Numbered from the stretch's first letter, positions 32,877 to 42,637 are shown. The stretch is DNA of 64,000 nt from Microcaldota archaeon (GCA_003660975.1 QMVG01000005.1:1-64000); one strand, 5' to 3'. The notes: a model not told the origin generated them from the sequence alone. Numbers and translations: made by a program.

Positions 32877-33589
32877 TTCATCACCCCTAACAGTTCAGAA
32901 AACTTTTTGGCATTGCTCGTAGCGTGTGCATAAGCATCATTATTGAAATAAACATATACATCTCCGTTGAAATATTTTATCTTCTTTGCCCAAGCTTTTA
33001 ACTCCTCATCGCTGTAGTGGTAGTCATACCATCTAGTCCTGCCATGAAATCTTATATATGCAAAGCTTGCAGTTGTCCTAAAGCTCTCTGGGAGTTTAGG
33101 TGCACTCACATTGCAAAAGGCAATGTTCCTTTTAGATAAGCTTGAATATGTCTTTTCATTGAACCAAGAGGAATGCCTGAACTCAATTACATTTTTAAAT
33201 TTGTTATCCATTTGCCTTAGAATGTGCTTTAATTTTTCCTCATCAAATTTCATTGACGGAGGCAATTGGAATAAAACACAGCCAAGTTTTTCCTCTAGTT
33301 TGGATGCAAGCTGATAAAACTGGGAGATATCATCATCAGTGTTATTGAATCTCTTCCTATGCGTTATCAATCTCGGTACCTTCAAGCTTATCTTAAATCC
33401 AATGGGCGTTCTGTTATGCCAAGATGCAATCGTTTTCTCCGATGGCCAGTGGTAGAATGTTGAATTTATCTCAACAGTGTTAAAATGCTTGGCATAATAT
33501 TCAAGCCACAGCTTTTTTGGAATCTCTCTCGGATAGAATAGCTCGCTCCAATGCTCATACTGCCAACCAGAACAGCCCACATAAAACAT
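32873..33589 (-). CDS. DUF72 (YecE-like) TIM-barrel protein
   Basis: About 238 residues beginning MFYVGCSGWQYEHWSELFYP, then EINSTFYHWPS, KISLKVPRLITH, LGCVLFQLPPSMKF, the C-terminal AYIRFHGRTRWYDYHYSDEEL and VYVYFNNDAYAHAT. These are diagnostic DUF72 motifs; the biochemical role is unknown. ATG 33589 is preferred over GTG 33604 since an AT-rich TATA-like stretch (TTATTAAATAAA) lies about 30 bases upstream, giving a leaderless start of the DUF72, DJ-1, phosphoesterase, HAD operon. Confidence 0.88.
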   Translation of the reverse strand: MFYVGCSGWQYEHWSELFYPREIPKKLWLEYYAKHFNTVEINSTFYHWPSEKTIASWHNRTPIGFKISLKVPRLITHRKRFNNTDDDISQFYQLASKLEEKLGCVLFQLPPSMKFDEEKLKHILRQMDNKFKNVIEFRHSSWFNEKTYSSLSKRNIAFCNVSAPKLPESFRTTASFAYIRFHGRTRWYDYHYSDEELKAWAKKIKYFNGDVYVYFNNDAYAHATSNAKKFSELLGVMK

Positions 33590-33625
33590 GTGTAAAATTA
33601 GCACATTTTTATTTAATAACGATTT

Positions 33626-33958
33626 TTATTTATTTTTGATTCTATCTCTCTTTTCAATTTCCCTTACTAAAAGTTCTATCTCCCTCTTCCTGAGATTTAT
33701 AGCAAAAGCCCTATCCATAGGATTTTTAACCTTTTTTGCTTCTTCAAGAAGTTCTTGGGCTATTTTCAAGCGCTCTATTATTACCTCTGTTGGAACGCCT
33801 TTCCACCTCTTAGGAAACTCTTTCTCCAGGTTTTTCATTTGCTTTTCAAAAAGAGCTCTTTTTATCTCCATGGGATGATCCAATCTCTCCTCTTTTGCTT
33901 TCTCTTCCTTTCTCTTTTTTCTTTCTTCCAAAATTCTCTGTAGCGCTTTTTTTACCAT
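33626..33958 (-). CDS. Small coiled-coil protein, unknown
   Basis: These 110 residues are nearly all charged helix (MVKKALQRILEERKKRKEEK, then FPKRWKGVPTEVIIERLKIAQ). No cysteine or membrane span is present. It precedes the DUF72 gene by 36 bases on the same strand and may have its own promoter. It belongs to the set of lysine-rich orphans in this window. No function is suggested. Confidence 0.55.
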   Translation of the reverse strand: MVKKALQRILEERKKRKEEKAKEERLDHPMEIKRALFEKQMKNLEKEFPKRWKGVPTEVIIERLKIAQELLEEAKKVKNPMDRAFAINLRKREIELLVREIEKRDRIKNK

Positions 33959-34056
33959 AAGGTAAATGAAGCAGGGTTTCTTTAAAAACTTTGCCTATAT
34001 CAAAAGATTTATTAAAAGGCTCGACTAAAAATATTTGGAGGTGCTGGAGATGAAAG

Positions 34057-34347
34057 GTGCTTCACTTTGCCTCAAAGATTCTAAGGTTTATTGATGACTC
34101 AGGAAGCGCTAGCACTTCAGAAATAGCTCGTTCTATAAATGCCTCTGAGCGCAGTGTTAGGTATCACCTCAGTAAAATGAGGAAAAAAGGGCTGCTTGTT
34201 GAAGATATTAATTTAAATGACATGAGAATCAAAAGATATAAACGGTGTAATGCTCTAAAATATCTGTTTGTCGGGTTGGCAGAGTGGTTATGCATCCGGC
34301 TGCAGACCGGAAGACGCGGGTTCGAATCCCGCGCCCGACTTAATTGA
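34057..34347 (+). CDS. Winged-helix DNA-binding ORF running through tRNA-Cys
   Basis: The frame from GTG 34057 encodes a clear winged-helix start (ILRFIDDSGSASTSEIARSI, then ASERSVRYHLSKMRKKGLL) resembling ArsR/MarR-type regulators. After about residue 65 it enters the tRNA-Cys gene in the sense direction and stops at TAA 34345-34347, so the last 25 residues are tRNA-encoded. GGAG at 34046 is a plausible ribosome site. It may be a truncated regulator (pseudogene) or a genuine short protein; translation and tRNA synthesis from the same DNA seem hard to combine. Confidence 0.45.
   Translation: MLHFASKILRFIDDSGSASTSEIARSINASERSVRYHLSKMRKKGLLVEDINLNDMRIKRYKRCNALKYLFVGLAEWLCIRLQTGRRGFESRARLN
34270..34340 (+). 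tRNA. tRNA-Cys (anticodon GCA)
   Basis: The acceptor stem GTCGGGT pairs with GCCCGAC, leaving discriminator U, as in Cys tRNAs. The anticodon stem TCCGG/CCGGA holds loop CTGCAGA with anticodon GCA, and the T arm is CGCGGGTTCGAATCCCGCG. No CCA is encoded. An AT-rich CTAAAATAT lies just upstream. It stands 17 bases before cysS, so tRNA and synthetase are linked. Confidence 0.97.
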
Positions 34348-34357
34348 GGGTGAGTTA

Positions 34358-35761
34358 ATGTCAATAAAGGTTTTTAACACGCTAGGAAAAAAACTAGAGA
34401 GCTTTAAGCCTCTAAACGATAAAAAAGTTAAACTATTTGTATGTGGTCCAACAGTTTATGACTATTCCCATATAGGCCATGCCAAAACATATATTGCATT
34501 TGATGTCATTGTAAGATATCTCAGATACAGGGGCTATGAAGTAGAGTACATCCAAAATATAACAGACATAGATGACAAAATCATAAAAAGAGCTCAAGAA
34601 GAGGGAGAGAACTCATTAGAGCTATCTGAAAGGTTCACAAAAGAGTACTTTAAAGACATGGAAGCTATTTATGTTGACAGTGTCAGCAAGTATGTTAAGG
34701 CCACTGAAGTTATTGATGAGATAATTAAACAGGCAAAAGCACTCGTAGACAAAGGCATAGCGTATGTTTCAAATGGAAGCGTTTATTTTAGCATATCTAA
34801 GTTCCCTGATTATGGGAAATTATCAGGAAGAAAGCCAGACAAGGAAAAAGCAAAATCAAGGTTGGAGGAAGACCCAAATAAAAAAGACCCTCTTGATTTC
34901 GTGATATGGAAAGCAGCCAAGGAAGGAGAGCCCTCCTGGAAGTCACCATGGGGGGAGGGAAGACCTGGTTGGCACATTGAAGATACTGCCATAAGCATAT
35001 CAAATTTTGGGGAGCAATATGACGTTCACGGCGGCGGAGAGGATTTAATATTTCCTCATCATGAGGCAGAGATTGCAATAGCAGAATCATACACAGGGAA
35101 AAAACCTTTTGTAAAATACTGGCTACACAGCTCCTTTTTAAGAGTTGAAGGAAGAAAGATGTCAAAATCTCTGGGAAATTTTATAACCATAAGGGACGCT
35201 GTTAAAAAGCACGGGGGCAGGGTTCTCAAATTTTATTTCGCCTCTGTTCCTTATTACAGGCCTATCGATTACTCTGACAAGCACATAGAAGCTGCAAAAA
35301 AATCTCTGGAAAAAATTGACAACCTGGTTGAAAACCTTATGTTCATTCACGAGAAAGGCAACATCGATAATGACAGCTTTGAGCTTGACTTAGCAGCTTA
35401 CAGAGAAGCTTTTGTGAAATGCATGGACAACAATTTCAACACGGCAGAAGCAGTTGCTGTATTATTTGACTTGGTGAGGACAGTTAACCAGGCAGTTACT
35501 GACAAAAAGCTTAGGAATAAGGAAAAGGCAAAAGCAATTCTAGATTTGTTAAAGGAATGGGAAAAGGTTTTAGGCTTTCCTATTGTGATCAAGAAAAAGG
35601 AGAAAGTGCCAGATGAAGTAATGAAGCTCATTAAGGAAAGAGAGGAAGCGAGAAGGAAAAAAGATTGGGAGAAGGCAGACAGGATAAGGGAAAAAATCAA
35701 GTCAATGGGTTGGTATGTAGAGGACACAGTAGAAGGGCCAAAACCAAGGAGGATAAAGTGA
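34358..35761 (+). CDS. cysS: Cysteinyl-tRNA synthetase
   Basis: These 467 residues charge tRNA-Cys. The class I signature is YDYSHIGHAKT and the second is KMSKSLGN. Zinc ligands: Cys in FVCGPT (residue 29) and His/Glu in FPHHEAEIA are present, but the usual Cys in the GWHIEC segment is Asp (GWHIEDTAIS). A C-terminal helical anticodon-binding region follows. ATG 34358 has GAGGGTGA just upstream; the longer frame lies inside the tRNA. The stop overlaps the next ATG (TGATG). Confidence 0.96.
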   Translation: MSIKVFNTLGKKLESFKPLNDKKVKLFVCGPTVYDYSHIGHAKTYIAFDVIVRYLRYRGYEVEYIQNITDIDDKIIKRAQEEGENSLELSERFTKEYFKDMEAIYVDSVSKYVKATEVIDEIIKQAKALVDKGIAYVSNGSVYFSISKFPDYGKLSGRKPDKEKAKSRLEEDPNKKDPLDFVIWKAAKEGEPSWKSPWGEGRPGWHIEDTAISISNFGEQYDVHGGGEDLIFPHHEAEIAIAESYTGKKPFVKYWLHSSFLRVEGRKMSKSLGNFITIRDAVKKHGGRVLKFYFASVPYYRPIDYSDKHIEAAKKSLEKIDNLVENLMFIHEKGNIDNDSFELDLAAYREAFVKCMDNNFNTAEAVAVLFDLVRTVNQAVTDKKLRNKEKAKAILDLLKEWEKVLGFPIVIKKKEKVPDEVMKLIKEREEARRKKDWEKADRIREKIKSMGWYVEDTVEGPKPRRIK

Positions 35762-36357
35762 TGGATATACACTTCATTCCGGGCAATCTAAATTCCTCAA
35801 ATTCAATTCTTGTTGGCAATGTCCTAATAGACCCGGGCATAGAAGAAGATAGAAGCATTGTTGAGGCATTGAAAAGGCTTGGATATGAGAAAAGAGATAT
35901 TGAAAGAATAATACTCACGCATGCACATTATGACCACAGCTCAGCAGCAAGGCTCTTTGATTGTCCAACATATGCTTTTGGTGCAGACGCCACAGCTCTT
36001 AAAAAAGGAGATGATGATTATACTCTTTCCAAGTTTTTTGGAGATTCACTGCGCATTGAAAACATAAGAACTCTTAAGGATGACCAGCTTTTTAACGGGC
36101 TGAAAATAATATCAACACCAGGCCATACAGATGGAAGTATATGCTTACACTATGAGGATTATCTCATAAGTGGAGACACTGTCTTTGCTTACGGCATTGG
36201 CAGGTATGACCTGCCTGGTGGTTCTCTGGAGAACTTGACCCTATCTCTGAAAAAACTCAGCCAGCTAAATTTTGAGGTCCTACTTCCTGGCCATGGTCCT
36301 ATTGGAAACAAAGACAGCGTAATGGATGCTTTAAGGCAGATAGATGCATTTTACTGA
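35761..36357 (+). CDS. Metallo-beta-lactamase-fold hydrolase
   Basis: This 198-residue alpha-beta/beta-alpha hydrolase has metal motif THAHYDHSSAA (HxHxDH), the second His in STPGHTDGSICL, Asp in LISGDTVFAYG, and the last His in LLPGHGPIGN. It resembles glyoxalase II-like small enzymes; glyoxalase or thioesterase activity is possible. Its ATG overlaps the cysS stop, so it is co-translated with the synthetase. It overlaps convergent ileS by 7 bases. Confidence 0.88.
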   Translation: MDIHFIPGNLNSSNSILVGNVLIDPGIEEDRSIVEALKRLGYEKRDIERIILTHAHYDHSSAARLFDCPTYAFGADATALKKGDDDYTLSKFFGDSLRIENIRTLKDDQLFNGLKIISTPGHTDGSICLHYEDYLISGDTVFAYGIGRYDLPGGSLENLTLSLKKLSQLNFEVLLPGHGPIGNKDSVMDALRQIDAFY

Positions 36358-39251
36358 TTTTGTATCTTTTCTATTTCAATGCTAATCTCTTCTCCTCCTA
36401 TCTGCCATTTTTTGCCTTTATTCTTTTCAAAGCGAATTTCTTTAGAGTTGCTAACTCTTTTAATTTGTTCAATATCTAATACCTTCTTGAAATCCTCACT
36501 ACAGTCAATAAATGTTATTATCTCATCTTTTTCAATCAAACCTGCCTCCTTCCGCAGCTGCTGTATTCTTCTGAGCAGCTCCCTGTTTATGCCCATCTTC
36601 CTTAATTCCTCATCTATCTCTACATTGAGGTACAGAGAAAAATCATTGCTTTCAACCCTGATATAATTGTCACCAAGAGGAGGGCTATCAACAAAAGACA
36701 AGGATAAGACATTAAGCTGTTTTGCTATCAAATCAGAAAAAACACTCGGCTCTTCTTTCATTACTACAATTGCCTCTCTGAGGGCCTGTCTTAGATTGAT
36801 GCCTGCCAAATTCCTGGCACTCAAACCAGCCTCTATTATATTCAAGGCCTTTTGCATTGACTCTTCAATTTCATTGTCTATCTTCTTTTCATCAGCTATT
36901 GGCCAATTTTCTAAATGGACGCTTTTCTTAGAACCATCAACATGCAAGTATATCTCTTCACTAACAAAAGGGCATATTGGAGCCATAAGTTTTGATATTT
37001 CAGACAGCACATAAAACAAAGTGTTGAACACTGCAGTATCATTATCCTTGTTCCTTATCCTGTCCCTTATGAATTTTATATAATTTCTTGACAAGTCGTT
37101 TACTATAAAATCTCTCAACAACCTGGCTGGCTCATTTACATCTAAATTCTCGTAAGCCTGGCTAATCTTTTTCTTCATGTTTTCTAATTTAGAGATTATC
37201 CACTTATCTTCTGAATAAAGCTTTCTGGCTTTTTCTCCAGTGTACCCATTCACCAAAGAGAATCTCATAGCATAGGAGTATGAATTCCACAAGGTGTTCA
37301 GCGCAGCCTTTGTTGTTTTTAGAGCCTCTGGGTCAAAGCGAGTGTCCTCCCATGGATTGGTAGACCAGAGCAAATACCATCTGAAGACATCGGCACCAAA
37401 TTGCTTTATTACATCCATTGGATGAATTACATTCCCTTTGCTCTTGCTCATTTTTTCTCCTTTTGGGTCAAGAATCAATCCATTTACCAACACGTTCAGA
37501 TAAGGCGTCCGTTCAAAAACAGTAACAGATTCCACCATTAATGTATAGAACCATCCTCTTGTCTGATCTACTGCTTCTGTAATAAAGTCAATGGGGAACC
37601 ACCTTTCAAACTCTTTGTTCTCAGGGTAGCCAAATGAAGCCCAGGTGGCAGCTCCCGAGTCAAACCAAACATCCGTTACGTCTTTTACCCTGTGCATTGT
37701 TTTTCCACATTTTGGGCATTTCATCGTTATCCTGTCAATATACGGCCTGTGAAGGTCCATTCCTTCCTCATAACCATCGGCTTTTTCTTTAAGTTCTTCT
37801 ATGGAACTTATAACCTCAAAGTGACCACATTCGCACTCCCATATAGGTAAAGGAATCCCCCAGTATTTTTGGTGGGATATGCACCAATCTCTTGCATTTT
37901 CCAGCCACTCTTTAAACCTCTTATGTCCAGCCCAGTCAGGCACCCACCTGACTTTTTCGTTTTCTTTTAACATTTTTTCTTTTATTGGTGCTATCCTTAT
38001 GAACCACTGCGGACTTGCCCTAAATATAAGCTTGCTCTTACATCGCCAGCAGTGGGGGTACCTATGAACTACTTTTTCCGTATGGATTAAAGAGCCTTCC
38101 TTTTTTAAGTCCTCGATTATTATCTCATTAGCGTCAAAGACATAAAGACCTTTGTATTTTCCTGCTTCCTCTGTAAAAATTCCCTCTTCATCAACAGGGC
38201 AGAGAATCTCCAGACCGTACTTCAAACCTGTTTCATAGTCTTCAGGCCCATGCCCGGGAGCAGTGTGCACTAAGCCAGTGCCCTCCTCTGTAGTTATATA
38301 ATCATCCAACACTATTGGATAGAGTTTTCCTTTGTGGTACGGGCATGACTTCTCCATTATATGAATATATTTCATTCCTTCCATTTCCTTTCCAGACAGG
38401 ACCTTAGTTACCAGATAATCATCAATATGGAATTTTGCCATAAGCTTGTCTACGAGAGGCTCTGCTATTATCCATGTTTCTTCTTTTCCTTGCCATTTCA
38501 GTTCAACCCATGAGTAATTGAACTTTGGATGAACAGTTATCGCCACATTCCCGGGCAAGGTCCAGGGGGTTGTGGTCCACACAAGGAAGAAAGTGTTTTC
38601 TTCATCTGCTTTTTTGAATTTCAAATAAATGCTCGTGTCTTCGACTTCTCTGTATTCTTGACTAGCCTCATGGGCGCTTAAACTCGTCCCACACTTTGGA
38701 CACCAAGGCACACTCTTTTTGCCTTTGTAAATCATATTCTTTTCCTTGGCGTGCTTAAAAAACAGCCATGACGATGAGATATATTCATTTTTGTAGGTCA
38801 GGTATGGATTGTCAAGGCTCCACGTAGCCATGCTCCCAAAAGCTTCATAAAAGCTTTTCCAATCTTCAAAAGATGAGAGAGCATGTTCCCTACAGGCTTT
38901 GTTGAATTTGTCTATGCCATATCTCTCGATATCTTCGTTGCTTTTCAAACCTAATTTTTGCTGTACAATGACTTCAACAGGGAGGCCATGCGTGTCAAAA
39001 CCTGGCTGGGCCCAAACATCAAATCCATTCATTTGCTTATATTTAAGAAATACTTCCCTCAATGTCCTTGTCAGAGCATGACCTATGTGGGGAGGAGCGT
39101 TGGCATAAGGCGGACCGTCAAGATAGTAGAACTTTTGCTTGCCTCTGTTTTTTTGTTTTATCCTCTCTACTAGCTTTATCCCTTTCCAATATTCATTTAG
39201 CTCTTTCTCTAATTTCTCGTGGTCAAAACTCTTTGGCATCTCGATTTGCAT
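36351..39251 (-). CDS. ileS: Isoleucyl-tRNA synthetase
   Basis: These 966 residues show HIGH motif GPPYANAPPHIGHALTRTL, the CP1 editing domain with TTPWTLPGNVA, WFIR, TRGWFYTL and KMSKSKGN, and zinc-type pairs CPKCGTS, CRCKS-like CWRCKSK and CPKCGK. The C-terminal anticodon region is shorter than in many archaeal enzymes (usually over 1,000 residues). It directly follows valS (4-base gap), so the two branched-chain synthetases form one operon. Confidence 0.96.
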   Translation of the reverse strand: MQIEMPKSFDHEKLEKELNEYWKGIKLVERIKQKNRGKQKFYYLDGPPYANAPPHIGHALTRTLREVFLKYKQMNGFDVWAQPGFDTHGLPVEVIVQQKLGLKSNEDIERYGIDKFNKACREHALSSFEDWKSFYEAFGSMATWSLDNPYLTYKNEYISSSWLFFKHAKEKNMIYKGKKSVPWCPKCGTSLSAHEASQEYREVEDTSIYLKFKKADEENTFFLVWTTTPWTLPGNVAITVHPKFNYSWVELKWQGKEETWIIAEPLVDKLMAKFHIDDYLVTKVLSGKEMEGMKYIHIMEKSCPYHKGKLYPIVLDDYITTEEGTGLVHTAPGHGPEDYETGLKYGLEILCPVDEEGIFTEEAGKYKGLYVFDANEIIIEDLKKEGSLIHTEKVVHRYPHCWRCKSKLIFRASPQWFIRIAPIKEKMLKENEKVRWVPDWAGHKRFKEWLENARDWCISHQKYWGIPLPIWECECGHFEVISSIEELKEKADGYEEGMDLHRPYIDRITMKCPKCGKTMHRVKDVTDVWFDSGAATWASFGYPENKEFERWFPIDFITEAVDQTRGWFYTLMVESVTVFERTPYLNVLVNGLILDPKGEKMSKSKGNVIHPMDVIKQFGADVFRWYLLWSTNPWEDTRFDPEALKTTKAALNTLWNSYSYAMRFSLVNGYTGEKARKLYSEDKWIISKLENMKKKISQAYENLDVNEPARLLRDFIVNDLSRNYIKFIRDRIRNKDNDTAVFNTLFYVLSEISKLMAPICPFVSEEIYLHVDGSKKSVHLENWPIADEKKIDNEIEESMQKALNIIEAGLSARNLAGINLRQALREAIVVMKEEPSVFSDLIAKQLNVLSLSFVDSPPLGDNYIRVESNDFSLYLNVEIDEELRKMGINRELLRRIQQLRKEAGLIEKDEIITFIDCSEDFKKVLDIEQIKRVSNSKEIRFEKNKGKKWQIGGEEISIEIEKIQNQ

Positions 39252-39255
39252 AGCA

Positions 39256-41550
39256 TCACTTTAAGTTATGCATGAGTATTAAATCTTCCTTAAAAGGCAA
39301 TAGCTCATTTGGTATTTCAATACCTCTTATTTCGGACTTCAGAGATATGTTCATTTCCTTTTTCTTTTTCCAAACCATGGAATTAAAGTTGCAGAGTGCT
39401 TCTGTTAGCTCCGAGTACCCTTTTTCTCCAAACTTTTCAGGGAAAGCTCCCTTGTGAATGTTTCCGCCGTATATCTTTTTGTAAGCTTCATACGTAATAA
39501 AAGGTATTATGGGGGCCAAAAGCTTAAGAATCTTTTTGAAGCTTTCATGAATTGTATAAAGAGCAGAATCATCGCCTTCATATGCTCTTGACTTTACCAT
39601 CTCCAGATAATGGGGAGCATATATATTCCAGATAAATGTCCTTACCTGATTAGCAGGGATGTAAAAATTGTAATCGTCATAACCCTCCATACATTTTTCA
39701 ATTAAAACATCTACTTCTCCCATAATCCACCTGTCTGTGGCCTTGATCTCAGGCATTTCTTTTTTGATAGGCAATTTAGACACAAACCTAGCAACATTCC
39801 ACAGCTTAGTCAGAAATTTGCCTGCTCCAGCAATTCTCTCCGCACTTATCCTAAAGTCACCACCTATGCTGGTTTCAGATGCAGCCCAAAACCTAAAAGC
39901 ATCAGCACCGTACTTTTCAATTACCGGCTTTGGCTCTATGATATTTCCCTTACTCTTTGACATTTTCTTTCCGTGTTCATCAAGCCCCATGCCAGTTATC
40001 CAAACGTGCTTAAAAGCAGGTTTCCTGGTAAGCTGGAAATTCCTAAGCAATGTGTAATATAACCAGGTCCTGACAATGTCTCTTCCTTGAGGTCTCATAT
40101 GTGTAGGGTATGCCTTTTTGAATAGTGCATCATCCCTTAGATAACCAGAAACATAGAGGTTGCTTATACTTGAGTCCATCCATGTGTCAAAAACCTTTTT
40201 CTCCCCTGTGAAATCTTTATCATTACCACAGTGCGGGCAAGTTCCTGGGAAGTCTTCTTTCCACGGCTGATAGTACTTTCCAGGTTCTGGCACAAGCCAC
40301 GCTCCGCATTTATTGCATTTCCACAAGGGAATCTCAGTAGCAAAATACCTTGCTCGGCTTATAGGCCAATCCATCGTTATTGAATCAATCCAATCCAACA
40401 GTATTCTCTTATGCTCCTTCGGGTGGAATTCAATGTTATCTGCTATTTTTCTTATATCGTCCAGGAAATCCAGTTGCTTTACATACCATTCTTTCATTGG
40501 AAGAAATTCTATCCTTGACCCACACCTGCTACATCGCGGCACCCTTTGCTGGACCCTCTCTTCTTTTACTTTGTAAGGCTCAAGGTCTTTCAGTATTGCT
40601 TGCCGTGCTTCCTCAACAGTCATACCTTTGTATTTTCCAACAGCTGCAGTCATCCTACCAAATTCGTCAATGCACTGCAATGGCTCTAGCTTTAATCCCT
40701 TGAATAGTTCTATATCACCGAAGTCTCCATAGGAACATATCATGACCAGGCCAGAACCATATTCTATTTTTGCGTATTTGTGTGGAATAATAGGAATTTT
40801 ATTGTTATACAAAGGCACTATGGCTTTCTTTCCTTTAAGGTGCTTGTACCTTTCGTCTTTTGGGTTATAGATAACAGCTTTACACGCTGCTAAAAGCTCG
40901 GGTCTTGTGGTTGCAACTATCAACTCTTCTTCTGAGTCCTCTACCTTAAAGATTAAGTAATGCAGTGTTGTACTCCCTTCCACGTATTCTAGTTCAGCAT
41001 CTGCCAATGTCGTTCTGCAGCCAGTGCACCAGTTTATAGGTCTTGTATCCTCATAAACCAAACCCTTCTTCCACAATTCAATGAACGTGGCCTGTGTTAT
41101 CTTTCTGTATTCAGGTGAATCAGTCATGTACGTATTCTCATAATCTGCACTCATGCCTGTCCTATAGTAAAGTTCCAATATCTCCTTGGAGTATTTATCT
41201 ATTTCCTCTTTACACAGTTTTATGAACTCCTCCCTCTGGTACTCATGAAGTTTTTTGCCATACTTTTTCTCAACAACTCTCTCAACAGGTAGGCCGTTCC
41301 TGTCCAAGCAAAATGGAAAGATTACCTCCTTACCTTTCATTCTCTCGCTTCTTGCTATAGCGTCAATCAAAGTATAATGAGCAACGGCTCCTATATGCCA
41401 CGAGCCAGAAGGATAAACAGGGGGATTGTCAATTACAAAAAATTCTTTGTCTGAGTCGAAATTAGCTTTAAAATCATTGTTCTTCAACCACTCTCTAAAG
41501 ATTTCTTTCTCTTTTTTTACATCCCATCTCTTCTCTTCTATTTCAGCCAT
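39256..41550 (-). CDS. valS: Valyl-tRNA synthetase
   Basis: About 764 residues. The class I signature is PSGSWHIGAVAHYT (HIGA instead of HIGH), the editing domain has ATTRPELLAACKAV, zinc pairs include CTGCRTT, CSRCGS, CNKCGAW and CPHCGN, the ValRS segment is MDWPISRARYFATEIPLW, and KMSKSKGN is present. ATG 41550 follows AGAGGTT; the in-frame start at 41592 has no such site. It is shorter than bacterial ValRS because the C-terminal coiled coil is absent, as in archaea. Confidence 0.95.
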   Translation of the reverse strand: MAEIEEKRWDVKKEKEIFREWLKNNDFKANFDSDKEFFVIDNPPVYPSGSWHIGAVAHYTLIDAIARSERMKGKEVIFPFCLDRNGLPVERVVEKKYGKKLHEYQREEFIKLCKEEIDKYSKEILELYYRTGMSADYENTYMTDSPEYRKITQATFIELWKKGLVYEDTRPINWCTGCRTTLADAELEYVEGSTTLHYLIFKVEDSEEELIVATTRPELLAACKAVIYNPKDERYKHLKGKKAIVPLYNNKIPIIPHKYAKIEYGSGLVMICSYGDFGDIELFKGLKLEPLQCIDEFGRMTAAVGKYKGMTVEEARQAILKDLEPYKVKEERVQQRVPRCSRCGSRIEFLPMKEWYVKQLDFLDDIRKIADNIEFHPKEHKRILLDWIDSITMDWPISRARYFATEIPLWKCNKCGAWLVPEPGKYYQPWKEDFPGTCPHCGNDKDFTGEKKVFDTWMDSSISNLYVSGYLRDDALFKKAYPTHMRPQGRDIVRTWLYYTLLRNFQLTRKPAFKHVWITGMGLDEHGKKMSKSKGNIIEPKPVIEKYGADAFRFWAASETSIGGDFRISAERIAGAGKFLTKLWNVARFVSKLPIKKEMPEIKATDRWIMGEVDVLIEKCMEGYDDYNFYIPANQVRTFIWNIYAPHYLEMVKSRAYEGDDSALYTIHESFKKILKLLAPIIPFITYEAYKKIYGGNIHKGAFPEKFGEKGYSELTEALCNFNSMVWKKKKEMNISLKSEIRGIEIPNELLPFKEDLILMHNLK

Positions 41551-41689
41551 TAAACAACCTCTGTTTCCTTTAGCCGCTTGACAAAGAGCCAAACGGCTAA
41601 GAAATCGTTACTATAACAGTAATTTGTTTTATAGAGATAAAGGCCATAACTCTCCCGCATTAGTAATTTCTCATAGATATTATATAAAT

Positions 41690-42637
41690 TTACTGTTCTT
41701 TTGTCTCATCATCAGGACCTATCAGTACTGTGCCTCCAATCTCTTTTCTACCTGTAAATGTTTTCTCTTCAACCTCTTCCTCTATCTCTTTTTCAGCTCT
41801 TTTTATTCTCATTATAGCAATGAAACCAAAAAATATGATAAACACCACAGTAACAGCAAAACCTACAAGCCTTCCAGTCGCTGACATAAGAAAGTCTATG
41901 AAATCATCAAGCGGCGTTCTTTTGTTTTCTATAATAACCTGTTTTGCTGGCAGAATCGGAGCAATGCTTTGGTTTTCTTTCTTTCTTGGTTCTATCCTCT
42001 CTTCTCCAACAACTATATTTGAAATTTCCCAGTACACATCCTTTTTTGCAGGGGCCAGAAGCTTGGAATGAAAGAGAATCGTTAGATTCTTACTATCCCC
42101 ACAATCAACAGTGAAACTCTTTACATAAGTTTGGTTTAAGGCAATAGGTGGGTTTTCTGATGAATAATCGCCACTAAAATGCTCACAGCTACCATTGTAT
42201 TCTCCTTTTGAGCTATCGTATGAATAGCAATTCGCCTTGCCCCAAAGCTCAAAAAAACCTCTTATTTCGTTTAAGCTATTGCCATTCCTCACTGAATAAA
42301 CATAGCACGCTTCGTCTGCAAAGCCGTGTTTCACAAAGTCTGGATTTGAAAGATTGACATCTCTGTCGTAGAAATACACGTCAAGCCGAGGTATAAATGA
42401 AGTTCCAACATCTATCCTAAAACTAAAGGAGAAGTCAAATCTATCTCCTCTCTTTCCCGTATTAATTTTCAAAAACCACTCTCCAAACGTTTTTTTCGGA
42501 GCACTTACCATAAAAGAGCTTTCAGTTTCATTTAGAGTGAAACCAGAAGCATTTAGGCCCGATGTTGTCAATTCTACATCTATTGCTATTGAAGGTATCA
42601 GAAATGCCAAAACAAAAAATATCACTTTTGCCCTCAT
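41690..42637 (-). CDS. Secreted single-anchor surface protein, unknown
   Basis: About 315 residues: signal peptide MRAKVIFFVLAFLIPSIAID, a beta-rich extracellular domain with paired cysteines and sequons, a proline/lysine linker, a transmembrane span (LVGFAVTVVFIIFFGFIAIM) and an acidic cytoplasmic tail of about 45 residues. ATG 42637 is chosen because TTATTAAATG lies about 28 bases upstream and the longer frame would overlap proS. No family is recognised. Confidence 0.65.
   Translation of the reverse strand: MRAKVIFFVLAFLIPSIAIDVELTTSGLNASGFTLNETESSFMVSAPKKTFGEWFLKINTGKRGDRFDFSFSFRIDVGTSFIPRLDVYFYDRDVNLSNPDFVKHGFADEACYVYSVRNGNSLNEIRGFFELWGKANCYSYDSSKGEYNGSCEHFSGDYSSENPPIALNQTYVKSFTVDCGDSKNLTILFHSKLLAPAKKDVYWEISNIVVGEERIEPRKKENQSIAPILPAKQVIIENKRTPLDDFIDFLMSATGRLVGFAVTVVFIIFFGFIAIMRIKRAEKEIEEEVEEKTFTGRKEIGGTVLIGPDDETKEQ

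Noticed and set aside
41551-41592. Longer valS start at 41592
   Set aside because: The extra residues (MALCQAAKGNRGCL) are not family-like and the AGAGGTT site fits ATG 41550.
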